This document shows positions 52,332-60,660 of a DNA stretch of 64,000 nucleotides, in pieces. The first letter of the stretch is position 1. Every line of letters starts with the position of its first letter. A model generated the notes under the pieces. It was given only the letters and a program-made list of their open reading frames with translations. It searched no databases and had not been told where the DNA came from. The DNA is taken from contig NZ_CP030048.1 of the NCBI RefSeq assembly GCF_015291665.1, positions 1,364,001 to 1,428,000 on the forward strand. The letters are read 5' to 3'. The position numbers were made by a program, and so were the translations under genes. This stretch comes from Bradyrhizobium sp. CCBAU 53338 (lineage in GTDB: Bacteria > Pseudomonadota > Alphaproteobacteria > Rhizobiales > Xanthobacteraceae).

Positions 52332-54035
52332 GTGACGTCAGTCAGTTCGAGCACCAGCAGCACGTCGACCGCCAGCTCGAGTACGTCGAGCGCGTCGTCG
52401 GTGACTACGACCGGCACCACGACATCGACCAGTGTGGACTGGAGCGCGCTGATCACGGCGGCGGTGAACGCCAAGCTGACGGCGGCCACCACGATCTCGA
52501 CCTCGATCACCAACAACGAGGCCAAGATCTCGGCCTACCAGACGCTCCAGACCGACCTTTCCACGCTCTCCAGCGGCCTGTCATCGCTCGCGACGGCCGT
52601 CGTCAATTCGCTCGCCACCAACGTCTTCGCCACGCGCTCGGCGACCATCAGTTCGAGCGGCGACGTCAGCGCGTCCTCCGCGCTCTCGATGTCCGTCAGC
52701 AACGGCGCGGCGACCGGCGACCACACGCTGACCATCAGCCAGGTCGCGACTGCGCAGAAGGTGGTTGGCACTTCGCAGTCGAGCGAGACCAGCGCGCTCG
52801 GCTATTCCGGCACGTTCTCGCTTGGCCTCGGCAGCGGCAGTACTGCCAGTATCAGCGTAACCAGCACGATGTCGCTGCAGGACGTCGTCGACGCCATCAA
52901 CGCCCAGACCTCGACCACCAATGTGCAGGCCTCGATCGTCCAGGTGTCGAGCGGGTCGTACGAGATGGTGCTGTCGGGCACCGAGGATGCCGCCGACATC
53001 AGCTATTCCAGCACATCCGGCGATGACATCCTGAACGAGCTCGGCCTGACCGACAGCACGGGCGCCTTTGCCGACGTGCTGCAGACCTCGCAGGCGGCGG
53101 AATTTTCCCTCGACGGCATCTCGATGACGCGAGATACCAACGACATCACCGACGTGCTGACAGGCGTGACCTTCAACCTGCTCCAGGCGACGCCCAGCGG
53201 GACATCGCTCAGCATCAGCATCGAGCCCGACACCAGCCAGATCGAGACGGCGGTCGAGAACCTCGTCACCAACTACAACACGTTCCGCGATGCGGTGATC
53301 GCGCAGCAAGCGACGGCTTCGGACGGCACCGCGGATTCGAGCGCGGTGCTGTTCGGCGACGGCACGATGCGCGACATCATGGATTCGCTTCAGAACGCGC
53401 TCAACAGCACCGTGGGTGGCCTCACCATGGCGGACCTCGGCCTGTCCTTCAACGAGAAGAACGAGCTCGAGCTCGACACCTCGACGCTCTCGAACGTCCT
53501 CAGCACGAACTTGAGCGGCGTCACCACGCTGCTGTCGGCGCAGACCAAGACATCGTCGAGCCAGCTCAGCGTCGTCAACACCGGCACCTCGCCGCAATCC
53601 TTCACACTCGACCTCGCAGTGGATTCGTCCGGAAACCTCACCTCGGCCTCGGTCAGCGGCGATTCCTCGCTGTTCACGGTGAGCGGCACCACGATCATCG
53701 GTGCGGCCGGAACGGCCTATGCAGGCATGGCCTTCTCCTATTCGGGATCGACGTCGCAGTCGATCACGGTGACCTCGACCTCCGGCATCGCCACGCAGCT
53801 CTATCAGCTGTCCAAGACCTATTCGTCGAGCACCGGCTCACTGCAGACGCTGATCACGAACCTGACCGATCGCGACACCGAACTTCAGCAGAAGGTCGAT
53901 GACATCGAAAGCGCCGCGTCCGCCTACCAGACGCAACTCCAGACCCAATACGCGAATTACCAGGCTGCGATCACGAGCGCGAACAACACGCTCACCTATC
54001 TCAAGGCCCTGCTTAACTCCAGCTCGAGTAGTTGA
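52332..54035 (+). CDS. fliD: Filament cap protein FliD
   Basis: A 567-residue filament cap. The N-terminal 40 residues are almost only Ser, Thr, Ala and Val. The FliD_N region (about 40-140, SALITAAVNAKLTAATTISTSITNNEAKISAYQTLQTDLSTLSSGL) and FliD_C region (about 250-560, PDTSQIETAVENLVTNYNTFRDAVIAQ ... LQTLITNLTDRDTELQQKVDDIESAASAYQTQLQTQYANYQAAI) fit the family. GTG start. Its stop overlaps the FliS start by one base. Confidence 0.93.
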   Translation: MTSVSSSTSSTSTASSSTSSASSVTTTGTTTSTSVDWSALITAAVNAKLTAATTISTSITNNEAKISAYQTLQTDLSTLSSGLSSLATAVVNSLATNVFATRSATISSSGDVSASSALSMSVSNGAATGDHTLTISQVATAQKVVGTSQSSETSALGYSGTFSLGLGSGSTASISVTSTMSLQDVVDAINAQTSTTNVQASIVQVSSGSYEMVLSGTEDAADISYSSTSGDDILNELGLTDSTGAFADVLQTSQAAEFSLDGISMTRDTNDITDVLTGVTFNLLQATPSGTSLSISIEPDTSQIETAVENLVTNYNTFRDAVIAQQATASDGTADSSAVLFGDGTMRDIMDSLQNALNSTVGGLTMADLGLSFNEKNELELDTSTLSNVLSTNLSGVTTLLSAQTKTSSSQLSVVNTGTSPQSFTLDLAVDSSGNLTSASVSGDSSLFTVSGTTIIGAAGTAYAGMAFSYSGSTSQSITVTSTSGIATQLYQLSKTYSSSTGSLQTLITNLTDRDTELQQKVDDIESAASAYQTQLQTQYANYQAAITSANNTLTYLKALLNSSSSS

Positions 54036-54463
54036 TGATGCATAATCCGATGGCGTACATGGCCAATCAGGCCTATCGGGGCGCGGCCACCAGTGTGCCG
54101 CCACTGAAGGCGGTCTCGATGCTGCTGGCTGGAGCGATTACCTTCCTCCAGAAGTCGCTGGCCGCGCAGGAAGCGCGGCGCTTCGAGGAGGCGCACGACC
54201 TCCTGCTGAAGGCGACCGCGATACTGCGCGGACTCAGCCACAATCTCGACTTCGCCAGGGGCGGGGCGGTGGCCGAGCGGTTGTTCCAGACCTACAACAT
54301 CCTGATCGTGGCGAGCCACAAGGCGTTCGGCCGGCCGCATGCGCGCGAGAGTTTTCGGCGGATCATCGCTGCCGTGACCGAGTTGCGGGAGGCCTGGGAG
54401 CACGTCGATGCGACGGTTCGCGGCGCCAAACCTGCGCCGGCCGATTCGACCCGTACGGGCTGA
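54035..54463 (+). CDS. fliS: Flagellin export chaperone FliS
   Basis: A 142-residue FliS: the N terminus MAYMANQAYRGAATSVPPLKAVSMLLAGAITFLQKSLAAQEARRFEEAHDLLLKATAILRGLSHNLDF and later AERLFQTYNILIVASHK fit the four-helix chaperone that binds the C-terminal helix of flagellin in the cytoplasm. The gene starts within the fliD stop (TGATG). FliD and FliS together are the arrangement seen in gamma-proteobacteria and Firmicutes; here they sit in an alphaproteobacterial-looking genome. Confidence 0.92.
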   Translation: MMHNPMAYMANQAYRGAATSVPPLKAVSMLLAGAITFLQKSLAAQEARRFEEAHDLLLKATAILRGLSHNLDFARGGAVAERLFQTYNILIVASHKAFGRPHARESFRRIIAAVTELREAWEHVDATVRGAKPAPADSTRTG

Positions 54464-54634
54464 GAGGCGTTCGCATCCGGGCCGCGCAATCGTCCCGGCG
54501 ATCCTCTGTCCGGAAGTTTGGGCCACTTTCCGTGGTGGTCCGGGCAGTTTTGGCGCGCGGAGCCGCCGGAAATCGGTTTCCGCCGCAGCTGCGATGCTTT
54601 ATGACGGGCCTGACCGAGGCGGGATCGGCGGGCG

Positions 54635-54907
54635 ATGGACGTCACCGAGTTTGAGGAACTGATCGACCAGCTGGGCGAGGATCTCTCGCGCTGGCCCGAC
54701 GATCGACGCTTGCCTGCCGAAGAGCTGCTGAAGCATTCCTCGGCCGCTCAGGCCTCGCTGGAAGAGATGCGGGTCTTGCGCCGCGCGCTTGCCGCTCCCC
54801 CGGTCCGGGCACCAGCGGGCCTTGTCGACCGCATCGCCGCCGCGGCGGCGAAGATGAAGAGCGATACGGCCGAGCCGCGCACCGAGGGCGAGACGGCGGA
54901 GAGCTGA
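54635..54907 (+). CDS. Small LSRWP-motif protein, ECF-sigma-associated type
   Basis: A 90-residue acidic, helical protein beginning MDVTEFEELIDQLGEDLSRWPDDRRLPAEELLKHS. The LSRWP (or LxRWP) motif followed by 'AEELL..S..A' is typical of short proteins that alphaproteobacteria encode next to ECF sigma factors, where they may act as cofactors or anti-sigma factors (established only in part). Here the nearest ECF factor (50596) is four genes upstream. No membrane segment. Start: ATG after GGCGGGCG. Confidence 0.6.
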   Translation: MDVTEFEELIDQLGEDLSRWPDDRRLPAEELLKHSSAAQASLEEMRVLRRALAAPPVRAPAGLVDRIAAAAAKMKSDTAEPRTEGETAES

Positions 54908-54950
54908 ACGGCTCTTCTGATTCTTCGCATCCCCACCTGCTCCAGGAGAT

Positions 54951-55042
54951 CGTCACGCCCGGGCTTGTCCCGGGCATCCACGTTCTTGAGATTGCGAGCA
55001 TCCCGCGGATGGCCGGGACAAGTGTTTGGCCCGGCCATGACG
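54951..55042. repeat. Palindromic dispersed repeat (GTCCCGGGC / GCCGGGAC type)
   Basis: Two opposed arms, CGTCACGCCCGGGCTTGTCC-CGGGCATCCACG (54951-54982) and GCGGATGGCCGGGACAAG...CCCGGCCATGACG (about 55005-55042), are imperfect inverted copies. Elements of this form ('cgggcttgtcccgggcatccacg') are very common between genes in Bradyrhizobium and Rhodopseudomonas. It separates the LSRWP gene from flgD. Confidence 0.6.
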
Positions 55043-55044
55043 TA

Positions 55045-55069
55045 GTGGAAGCGCTGCACGCGCTTCCAC
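55045..55069. other. Perfect hairpin next to the palindromic repeat
   Basis: GTGGAAGCG (55045-55053) and CGCTTCCAC (55061-55069) form a 9-base-pair stem with a 7-base loop. No T-run follows, so intrinsic termination is doubtful; it may be part of the neighbouring repeat or a processing site. Confidence 0.45.
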
Positions 55070-55217
55070 CCGGCAGATTCTGCCTTATCGAAAGCGATCT
55101 TTGCAGCGGCGAATCCGCGCCTGAATCCGCGCGCCCACGCGTTTCATCAGCACACAGATTTCAAGCGCGCTGACCGACATCGCTGTCGCCGGCTGCGCGG
55201 GAAAGCCGGAGTTCCTG

Positions 55218-55886
55218 ATGACAGTTTCCGCAACGAGTTCTGCAACGACGTCGACCACGACGACGTCGTCCTCGTCGAGCACGTCGTCCAGTTCGACGCT
55301 GACATCTAGCGACTTTCTCAGTCTGCTGGTCAGCGAGCTTCAGAACCAGGATCCGCTGAACGCGACCTCGACCACCGACTTCATCAATCAGCTCACCTCT
55401 TACGCGAATTTCAGCCAGCAGCAGTCGATCAACTCGAATCTGAGTTCGCTCTCTAGCTCGTTCTCGAGCCTCGTGACGCTCAATTCGGTCAACTATATCG
55501 GTCACACCGTCGAGGCGAAGACCGACACGTCGACGCTGACGAACGGTTCGGCGACGTTCGGTTACTCGTTGTCGTCGGCCGCCTCCGATGTCTCCATTAC
55601 CGTCAAGGACTCCTCGGGCAACACCGTCTACACCGGCACCGGCACCGGCAATGCCGGGTCCAACAGCTTCACCTGGGACGGCAAGAATTCCAGCGGCACC
55701 CAGCTTTCCGACGGCGGCCAGTACACCATCTCGGTGACCGCGACGGATTCCGCCGGCAACTCGGTCCTCAACTACACGACCGTCACCGGAACCGTGACCG
55801 GCATCGACACCTCGACGTCCACGCCCTCGCTGACCGTGAACGGCGTCTCCGTCAGCGCTGCCGACATCATCGGCGTCACGTCCTGA
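55218..55886 (+). CDS. flgD: Flagellar hook assembly protein FlgD
   Basis: A 222-residue hook cap. The conserved core is SDFLSLLVSELQNQDPLNATSTTDFINQLTSYANFSQQQSINSNL. The first 30 residues are a nearly pure Ser/Thr run, unusual even for FlgD. The C-terminal part carries a FLIPIN/Ig-like SSGNTVYTGTGTGNAGSNSFTWDGKNSSGTQLSDGGQYTISVTATD segment. It is followed by FlgE after 31 bases. Confidence 0.93.
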   Translation: MTVSATSSATTSTTTTSSSSSTSSSSTLTSSDFLSLLVSELQNQDPLNATSTTDFINQLTSYANFSQQQSINSNLSSLSSSFSSLVTLNSVNYIGHTVEAKTDTSTLTNGSATFGYSLSSAASDVSITVKDSSGNTVYTGTGTGNAGSNSFTWDGKNSSGTQLSDGGQYTISVTATDSAGNSVLNYTTVTGTVTGIDTSTSTPSLTVNGVSVSAADIIGVTS

Positions 55887-55917
55887 TCCAACGTCCTGAT
55901 CTTCTCGGAGTTTCATC

Positions 55918-57183
55918 ATGAGTCTCACCGGTGCACTTTCCTCGGCGATCTCCGCGCTCAGTGCGCAGAGCCAGTCGCTGTCGATGATCAGCGACAACAT
56001 CGCCAACTCCTCCACGACGGGCTATAAGACGACGTCGGCGATGTTCGACGATCTCGTCACCGCATCGAGCAATACGACGTCCTACGCCTCGGGCGGCGTC
56101 ACCGTCTCGGGCCGGGCCAACATCACCCAGCAGGGCCTGCTGGCCTCGACCTCCAACGCCACTGACGTCGCGATCCAGGGCTCGGGCTTCTTCGTCGTGA
56201 CCAGCGCCACGTCGGGCGGAACCGTCTACTACACCCGCAATGGCGCCTTCTCGACCGACAACGCAGGCTACCTCGAGAACAACGGCAGCTACCTCGAGGG
56301 CTGGCGCACCGATGCGGACGGCAACGTCGTCGGCAATGAATCGGCGAGCAATCTCGAAGCCATCAACACCGAGGTCGCTTCGACCAGTGGCAGCGCCACC
56401 ACCAAGACGACGATCGCGGCGAACCTGCCGTCGGATGCCGCGACCGGCGACACCTATACCAGCTCGATGACCGTATACGACTCGCTCGGTGCAGCGAATT
56501 CGATGCAGGTGACCTGGACCAAGACCGGGACCAACACCTGGAGCGCAAGCTTCGCCGACCCGACCTCGACTTCGGACACCACGACCGCGACCGGCACGGC
56601 TTCGGGCACGGTCGATATCACCTTCAACAGCGACGGCTCGCTCGCCAGCACCAGTCCGAGCCCTGCGACCGTCTCGGTCACGGGCTGGACCGACGGTGCG
56701 GCCGACAGCACGATCACGATGAATCTCGGCACGGCCGGAGGCACCGACGGCTTGACGCAATACGCCTCGGGCGAGACGACGCCGACCGTCAACGTCACCA
56801 GCATCTCGTCCGACGGCCTGTCCTACGGCAAGCTGTCCAGCATCTCGATCGGCAAGAACGGCATCGTCGACGCCACCTATTCCAACGGCCAGACCATCGC
56901 GATCTACAAGATCGCGGTGGCGACCTTTGCCGATCCCACCGGACTGTCCGCCGCCAGCGACGGCCTCTATTCCGCGACGGTGGCATCGGGCAATGCCTCG
57001 CTGCAGGCCTCCGGCGAGAACGGCGCCGGCACGATCTACGGCAGCGAGCTGGAATCCTCCACCACCGACACCTCAAGCCAGTTCTCCAGCATGATCTCGG
57101 CGCAGCAGGCCTATTCGGCCGCGTCGCAGGTCATCTCCACCGTCAACAAGATGTACGACACCCTGATCTCGGCGATGAGGTGA
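55918..57183 (+). CDS. flgE: Flagellar hook protein FlgE
   Basis: A 421-residue hook protein. N-terminal rod-type motif SLTGALSSAISALSAQSQSLSMISDNIANSSTTGYKTTSAMFDDLV, then VAIQGSGFFVVTS, FlgE D2 domain (TLP-like SMTVYDSLGAANSMQVTWTKTG), and the C-terminal helix SSQFSSMISAQQAYSAASQVISTVNKMYDTLISAM. High Ser/Thr content throughout. FlgE is exported by the flagellar type III system to form the hook. Confidence 0.95.
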   Translation: MSLTGALSSAISALSAQSQSLSMISDNIANSSTTGYKTTSAMFDDLVTASSNTTSYASGGVTVSGRANITQQGLLASTSNATDVAIQGSGFFVVTSATSGGTVYYTRNGAFSTDNAGYLENNGSYLEGWRTDADGNVVGNESASNLEAINTEVASTSGSATTKTTIAANLPSDAATGDTYTSSMTVYDSLGAANSMQVTWTKTGTNTWSASFADPTSTSDTTTATGTASGTVDITFNSDGSLASTSPSPATVSVTGWTDGAADSTITMNLGTAGGTDGLTQYASGETTPTVNVTSISSDGLSYGKLSSISIGKNGIVDATYSNGQTIAIYKIAVATFADPTGLSAASDGLYSATVASGNASLQASGENGAGTIYGSELESSTTDTSSQFSSMISAQQAYSAASQVISTVNKMYDTLISAMR

Positions 57184-57186
57184 GCG

Positions 57187-57447
57187 ATGCGCAGCGAGGA
57201 GGCCAAGGCCGCCGGAGAGGCGCTGTTGCGCCGGCTGCGACGGCTGGTGGCACGGGCCGGAGCCGTCGAGGAAACCGACCACAAGCAGCTCGTTGCGCTG
57301 CTCGACGATCTCGAAACGACGCGCCGCGGACTGTTGAAGGAATGCGCAGAAGTCGAGGGCGAGATGAGACGGGCGAGCGTCAGGACGACCGCGATCGGCG
57401 CTTACTTGCGCAACGCGCAAGTCCATCGCGGCAAACGGCATAGTTAG
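57187..57447 (+). CDS. Small charged helical protein of the flagellar operon, unknown
   Basis: An 86-residue protein, Arg/Glu/Leu-rich, predicted to be two or three amphipathic helices (EALLRRLRRLVARAGAVEETDHKQLVALLDDLETTRRGLLKECAEVEGEMRR). It lies between flgE (stop TGA, ATG three bases later) and the FlgN-like gene, all close together, so it is almost certainly expressed with them. Chaperone- or FliT-like size and helix content, but no specific family was recognised. Confidence 0.65.
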   Translation: MRSEEAKAAGEALLRRLRRLVARAGAVEETDHKQLVALLDDLETTRRGLLKECAEVEGEMRRASVRTTAIGAYLRNAQVHRGKRHS

Positions 57448-57456
57448 AAGAAGGCG

Positions 57457-57930
57457 ATGACCATGAGTGTAGCCCAAGCCAATAGCCAAGCCACCAGAGC
57501 CGGTGCTGCAAACGGCGATGCACGGATCAAGTCGCTGATCGGACTGATCGACGTCCTGATCGCGCTGGTCGCTGAGGAGAACGCCGAACTTGCCAAGGGC
57601 CTGCCGGCCTCGCGCCTCAAGCAGGTCGACGAGAAGAACCGCCTGGCCGAGATTTTCGAGCGGACCGTCGCCGAATGCGCGGGCGGCACGAACACCCTGA
57701 GCGTGCGGGACCGGATCCTGCGCGAGCAGCTCCTGGACCGGATCCTGAAACTGCGCGCGGCGATGGACGAGAACCTCGTTCGCCTGCGCGCGGCGATCGA
57801 GGCCAGCAACCGCCGGATCGAGGCGGTCATGCAGGCGATCCGCGAGCAGATCGCCGCGGTGTCGCCCTATGGCGCCTCCGGCCGCGTTGCCGCGCGTGCC
57901 GTCTCCAGCGGCACCAGCCGCAGCGCCTGA
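57457..57930 (+). CDS. FlgN-like export chaperone for FlgK/FlgL
   Basis: A 157-residue helical protein: LIGLIDVLIALVAEENAELAKG followed by SRLKQVDEKNRLAEIFERTVAE and LREQLLDRILKLRAAMDENLVRLRAAIEASNRRIEAVMQAIRE. The 'N-terminal long helix with E-N-x-x-L followed by a K/N-rich region' and location directly before flgK match FlgN. Start: ATG 57457 after GAAGGCG; ATG 57463 is also possible. Called FlgN from size, helix pattern and location rather than strong sequence motifs. Confidence 0.6.
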   Translation: MTMSVAQANSQATRAGAANGDARIKSLIGLIDVLIALVAEENAELAKGLPASRLKQVDEKNRLAEIFERTVAECAGGTNTLSVRDRILREQLLDRILKLRAAMDENLVRLRAAIEASNRRIEAVMQAIREQIAAVSPYGASGRVAARAVSSGTSRSA

Positions 57931-57949
57931 CGAACAGGGGAGGCAAGCC

Positions 57950-59725
57950 GTGTCGCTCGATATCGCACGATCGATCGCCTTCAGCGGCCTGTCGTCCACG
58001 TCGGTGCAGATCAGCGTGACGTCGTCGAACATCTCGAACGCGGACACGACGGGCTATACCAAGAAGACCGCGAACCAGTCGAGCAGCGTCACCAACGGCG
58101 TAGGCACCGGCGTAACGGTGACGGGCATCACCTCGACGGTCGACAAGCTGCTGCTGAAGTCGCTGGTCAGTGCCGATTCCGATCTCGGCTCGGCCGACAC
58201 GACCAACACCTACCTGACCTCGCTGGAGAAGCTCTATGGCTCGACCAGCAGCACCGACAGCTCGTCGACCGGAACCTCCCTCGCGAACAGCATCGCTTCA
58301 CTGGAATCGGCGCTGTCGTCGCTGGCGAGCACGCCGAGCAGCGCCTCGCTGCAATCCAACGTCGTCAGCGCGCTCGACGATGTCACGAGTCAATTGCGGG
58401 ACACATCGAGCGGGATCCAGAAGCTCCGCGCCAATGCCGACCAGGACATCGCGTCCTCGATCGACGACGTCAACACGGACTTGCAGAGCATCGCGGACCT
58501 GAACGCCGAGATCAAGCAGACGGCGGCGGCCGGCCAGTCGACGGCCGACCTGGAGGACCAGCGCAACACCGCGCTGCAGGACGTCGCCTCCAAGATGAAC
58601 ATCAGCTACTACACCGCGTCGAACGGCGATCTCCAAGTCTACACCACGACCGGGCAGGCGCTGGTCGACAGTTCCGCGCACGAGATCAGCTATACGGCGG
58701 CTGCCAATGTGTCGTCGTCGACGACCTATACGACCGGCTCGTCGTCGAGCGGCTTCAGCGCGATCACGGTGAACGGCGTCGACGTCACCTCGCAGATCAC
58801 TGGCGGGAGCATCGGCGGGCTGATCACGCTCCGAGACAAGACCCTGCCGGCGGCACAGTCCCAGCTCGATCAGCTCGCGACGCAACTCGCCTCCGCGGTC
58901 AACACCGTCTCGAACAGCGCCTCCTCGGTGCCGGCGCCGACAACCCTGACCGGGACGACCAGCGTCACCAGCAGCACGGCGCTATCGGCCACCGGCACGG
59001 TACGCCTTGCCGTCACCGACCAGAGCGGCAACCTCGTCTCCTACAGCGATCTCGACCTGTCGTCCTATTCGACGGTTGGCGATCTCGTCACTGCCATCAA
59101 CGGCATTTCCGGGATGTCGGCGTCGATCGATTCCGATGGTCATCTCTCGATCACCGCGACTGGCTCGGGCAATGGCGTCGCCATCAACGAGATGACGAGC
59201 TCGGTTGGAAGTTCGAGCGAAGGATTTTCGAACTATTTCGGCCTCAACGACCTCGTGACCGGAACCAGCGCGTCGGATATCGCGGTCAACAGCAGCATCC
59301 TGTCAGGCACCAACGAGCTGCAGCTCGCCACGCTGGACTCCTCGTCGAGCCTCACGGTCGGCAGCAGCGTGCTGACGTCGGGGTCGGCGACGGTGGTCAA
59401 TTCGTTCTACAGCGCATTGACGGCGTCCCGGACGTTTTCGTCCACCGGCGGGCTCGCAGCCACCACGGGGTCGTTCGCCGACTACGCCTCCGCCATCGTG
59501 GCGGACGTCGCGAGCAAATCCTCGCAGGCGACGACCAATTACACCGCCAGGGAGACCGCGCAATCGACCTATGCGAGCTCGCTGTCGTCGCAGTCGGGCG
59601 TCAACCTCGACGAGGAATCGGCCAATCTGAGCACGCTCCAGAACCAGTATTCGGCGGCCTCCGCGCTGATCTCGGCGATCAACTCGATGTACTCGGCGCT
59701 CATCACCGCCGTGCAGTCGTCGTAA
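57950..59725 (+). CDS. flgK: Hook-filament junction protein FlgK (HAP1)
   Basis: A 591-residue HAP1. The N terminus has IAFSGLSSTSVQISVTSSNISNADTTGYTKKTA (the FlgK form of the rod/hook motif), then LEDQRNTALQDVASKMNISYYTASNGDLQVYTTTGQALVD; the C terminus ends SGVNLDEESANLSTLQNQYSAASALISAINSMYSALITAVQ, typical for FlgK. GTG start with GGGGAGG upstream. Long Ser/Thr-rich stretches between. Confidence 0.94.
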   Translation: MSLDIARSIAFSGLSSTSVQISVTSSNISNADTTGYTKKTANQSSSVTNGVGTGVTVTGITSTVDKLLLKSLVSADSDLGSADTTNTYLTSLEKLYGSTSSTDSSSTGTSLANSIASLESALSSLASTPSSASLQSNVVSALDDVTSQLRDTSSGIQKLRANADQDIASSIDDVNTDLQSIADLNAEIKQTAAAGQSTADLEDQRNTALQDVASKMNISYYTASNGDLQVYTTTGQALVDSSAHEISYTAAANVSSSTTYTTGSSSSGFSAITVNGVDVTSQITGGSIGGLITLRDKTLPAAQSQLDQLATQLASAVNTVSNSASSVPAPTTLTGTTSVTSSTALSATGTVRLAVTDQSGNLVSYSDLDLSSYSTVGDLVTAINGISGMSASIDSDGHLSITATGSGNGVAINEMTSSVGSSSEGFSNYFGLNDLVTGTSASDIAVNSSILSGTNELQLATLDSSSSLTVGSSVLTSGSATVVNSFYSALTASRTFSSTGGLAATTGSFADYASAIVADVASKSSQATTNYTARETAQSTYASSLSSQSGVNLDEESANLSTLQNQYSAASALISAINSMYSALITAVQSS

Positions 59726-59741
59726 GGCGGGGAGCCGGCCC

Positions 59742-60653
59742 ATGGTCGCGATGCGGATCGCCACCTTCGCCCAGTCGAGCAAGATGATCGCCGACGCGAT
59801 GCGCGTGGAATCGGTCATGGCCAACGAGCAGGTCCAGGAATCCTCGGGCGTCGTCTCGACCGATTTCGGCGGCTACGGCTCGAACGCGCAGCATGTCGTG
59901 AATCTCCAGGTCTCGGTGACGCGCGCGCAGTCCTATATCGATGCGGCGACGCTCGCCGACAGCAAGGTCCAGGTGATGTATTCTGCCGTCGGCTCGATGA
60001 CCGACATCATCACCCAGCTCCGCTCCCAGCTCAGCGCCGCCTCGACCGGAAGCTCGACCGAGACGACCTCGGTGATCTCCTCCGCCCAGCAGATGCTTCA
60101 GGAAATGGGCTCGCTGATGAACACGCAATATGACGGCCAGTATGTCTTTGCCGGCGGCAAGACCGACACGGCGCCGGTCGACCTGACCAACTTCTCGTCG
60201 GGCACGGGCTCCACGACCTCGGCAGATACCAGCTACTATCAGGGCGACGACGAGATCGCCTCGGTGCGCGTCGCCAACGACAACACTGTCTCGTATGGCG
60301 TCACTGCCGACAACTCTGCGTTCGAGGAGGTGATGCGGGTGCTGAAGTTCGTGGCCAACAGCACCTCGCTGTCGTCCTCGGACATCTCCAGCGCGCTCGA
60401 TCTCGCCGGCACGGCGCTCGACGATACCGCGGCGGTGCAGGCAAGGCTTTCCAGCTCGGCGTCCTCGATCGAGACGGCGAGCGCGCGCCAGACCGACTAC
60501 AAGAGCTACGCGGAGAGCCTGTCGAACGATCTCACCGGCGTCGACGTCGCCGCCATCACCGCGCAGCTCTCGACCTATCAGGCGCAGCTCACCGCGTCCT
60601 ATTCGGCGATGTCCAAGATTCTCAGCATGAATCTCGCGAGCTATCTGAAATAG
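59742..60653 (+). CDS. flgL: Hook-filament junction protein FlgL (HAP3)
   Basis: A 303-residue HAP3 related to flagellin: ADAMRVESVMANEQVQESSGVVSTDFGGYGSNAQHVVNLQVSVTRAQSYIDA at the N terminus, YDGQYVFAGGKTDTAPVDL in the middle (the Flagellar FlgL signature), and a helical C terminus. ATG at 59742 with GGGGAG upstream. It ends eight bases before the stop of the convergent ligase gene and closes the flagellar unit. Confidence 0.92.
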   Translation: MVAMRIATFAQSSKMIADAMRVESVMANEQVQESSGVVSTDFGGYGSNAQHVVNLQVSVTRAQSYIDAATLADSKVQVMYSAVGSMTDIITQLRSQLSAASTGSSTETTSVISSAQQMLQEMGSLMNTQYDGQYVFAGGKTDTAPVDLTNFSSGTGSTTSADTSYYQGDDEIASVRVANDNTVSYGVTADNSAFEEVMRVLKFVANSTSLSSSDISSALDLAGTALDDTAAVQARLSSSASSIETASARQTDYKSYAESLSNDLTGVDVAAITAQLSTYQAQLTASYSAMSKILSMNLASYLK

Positions 60654-60660
60654 GAGAGGC

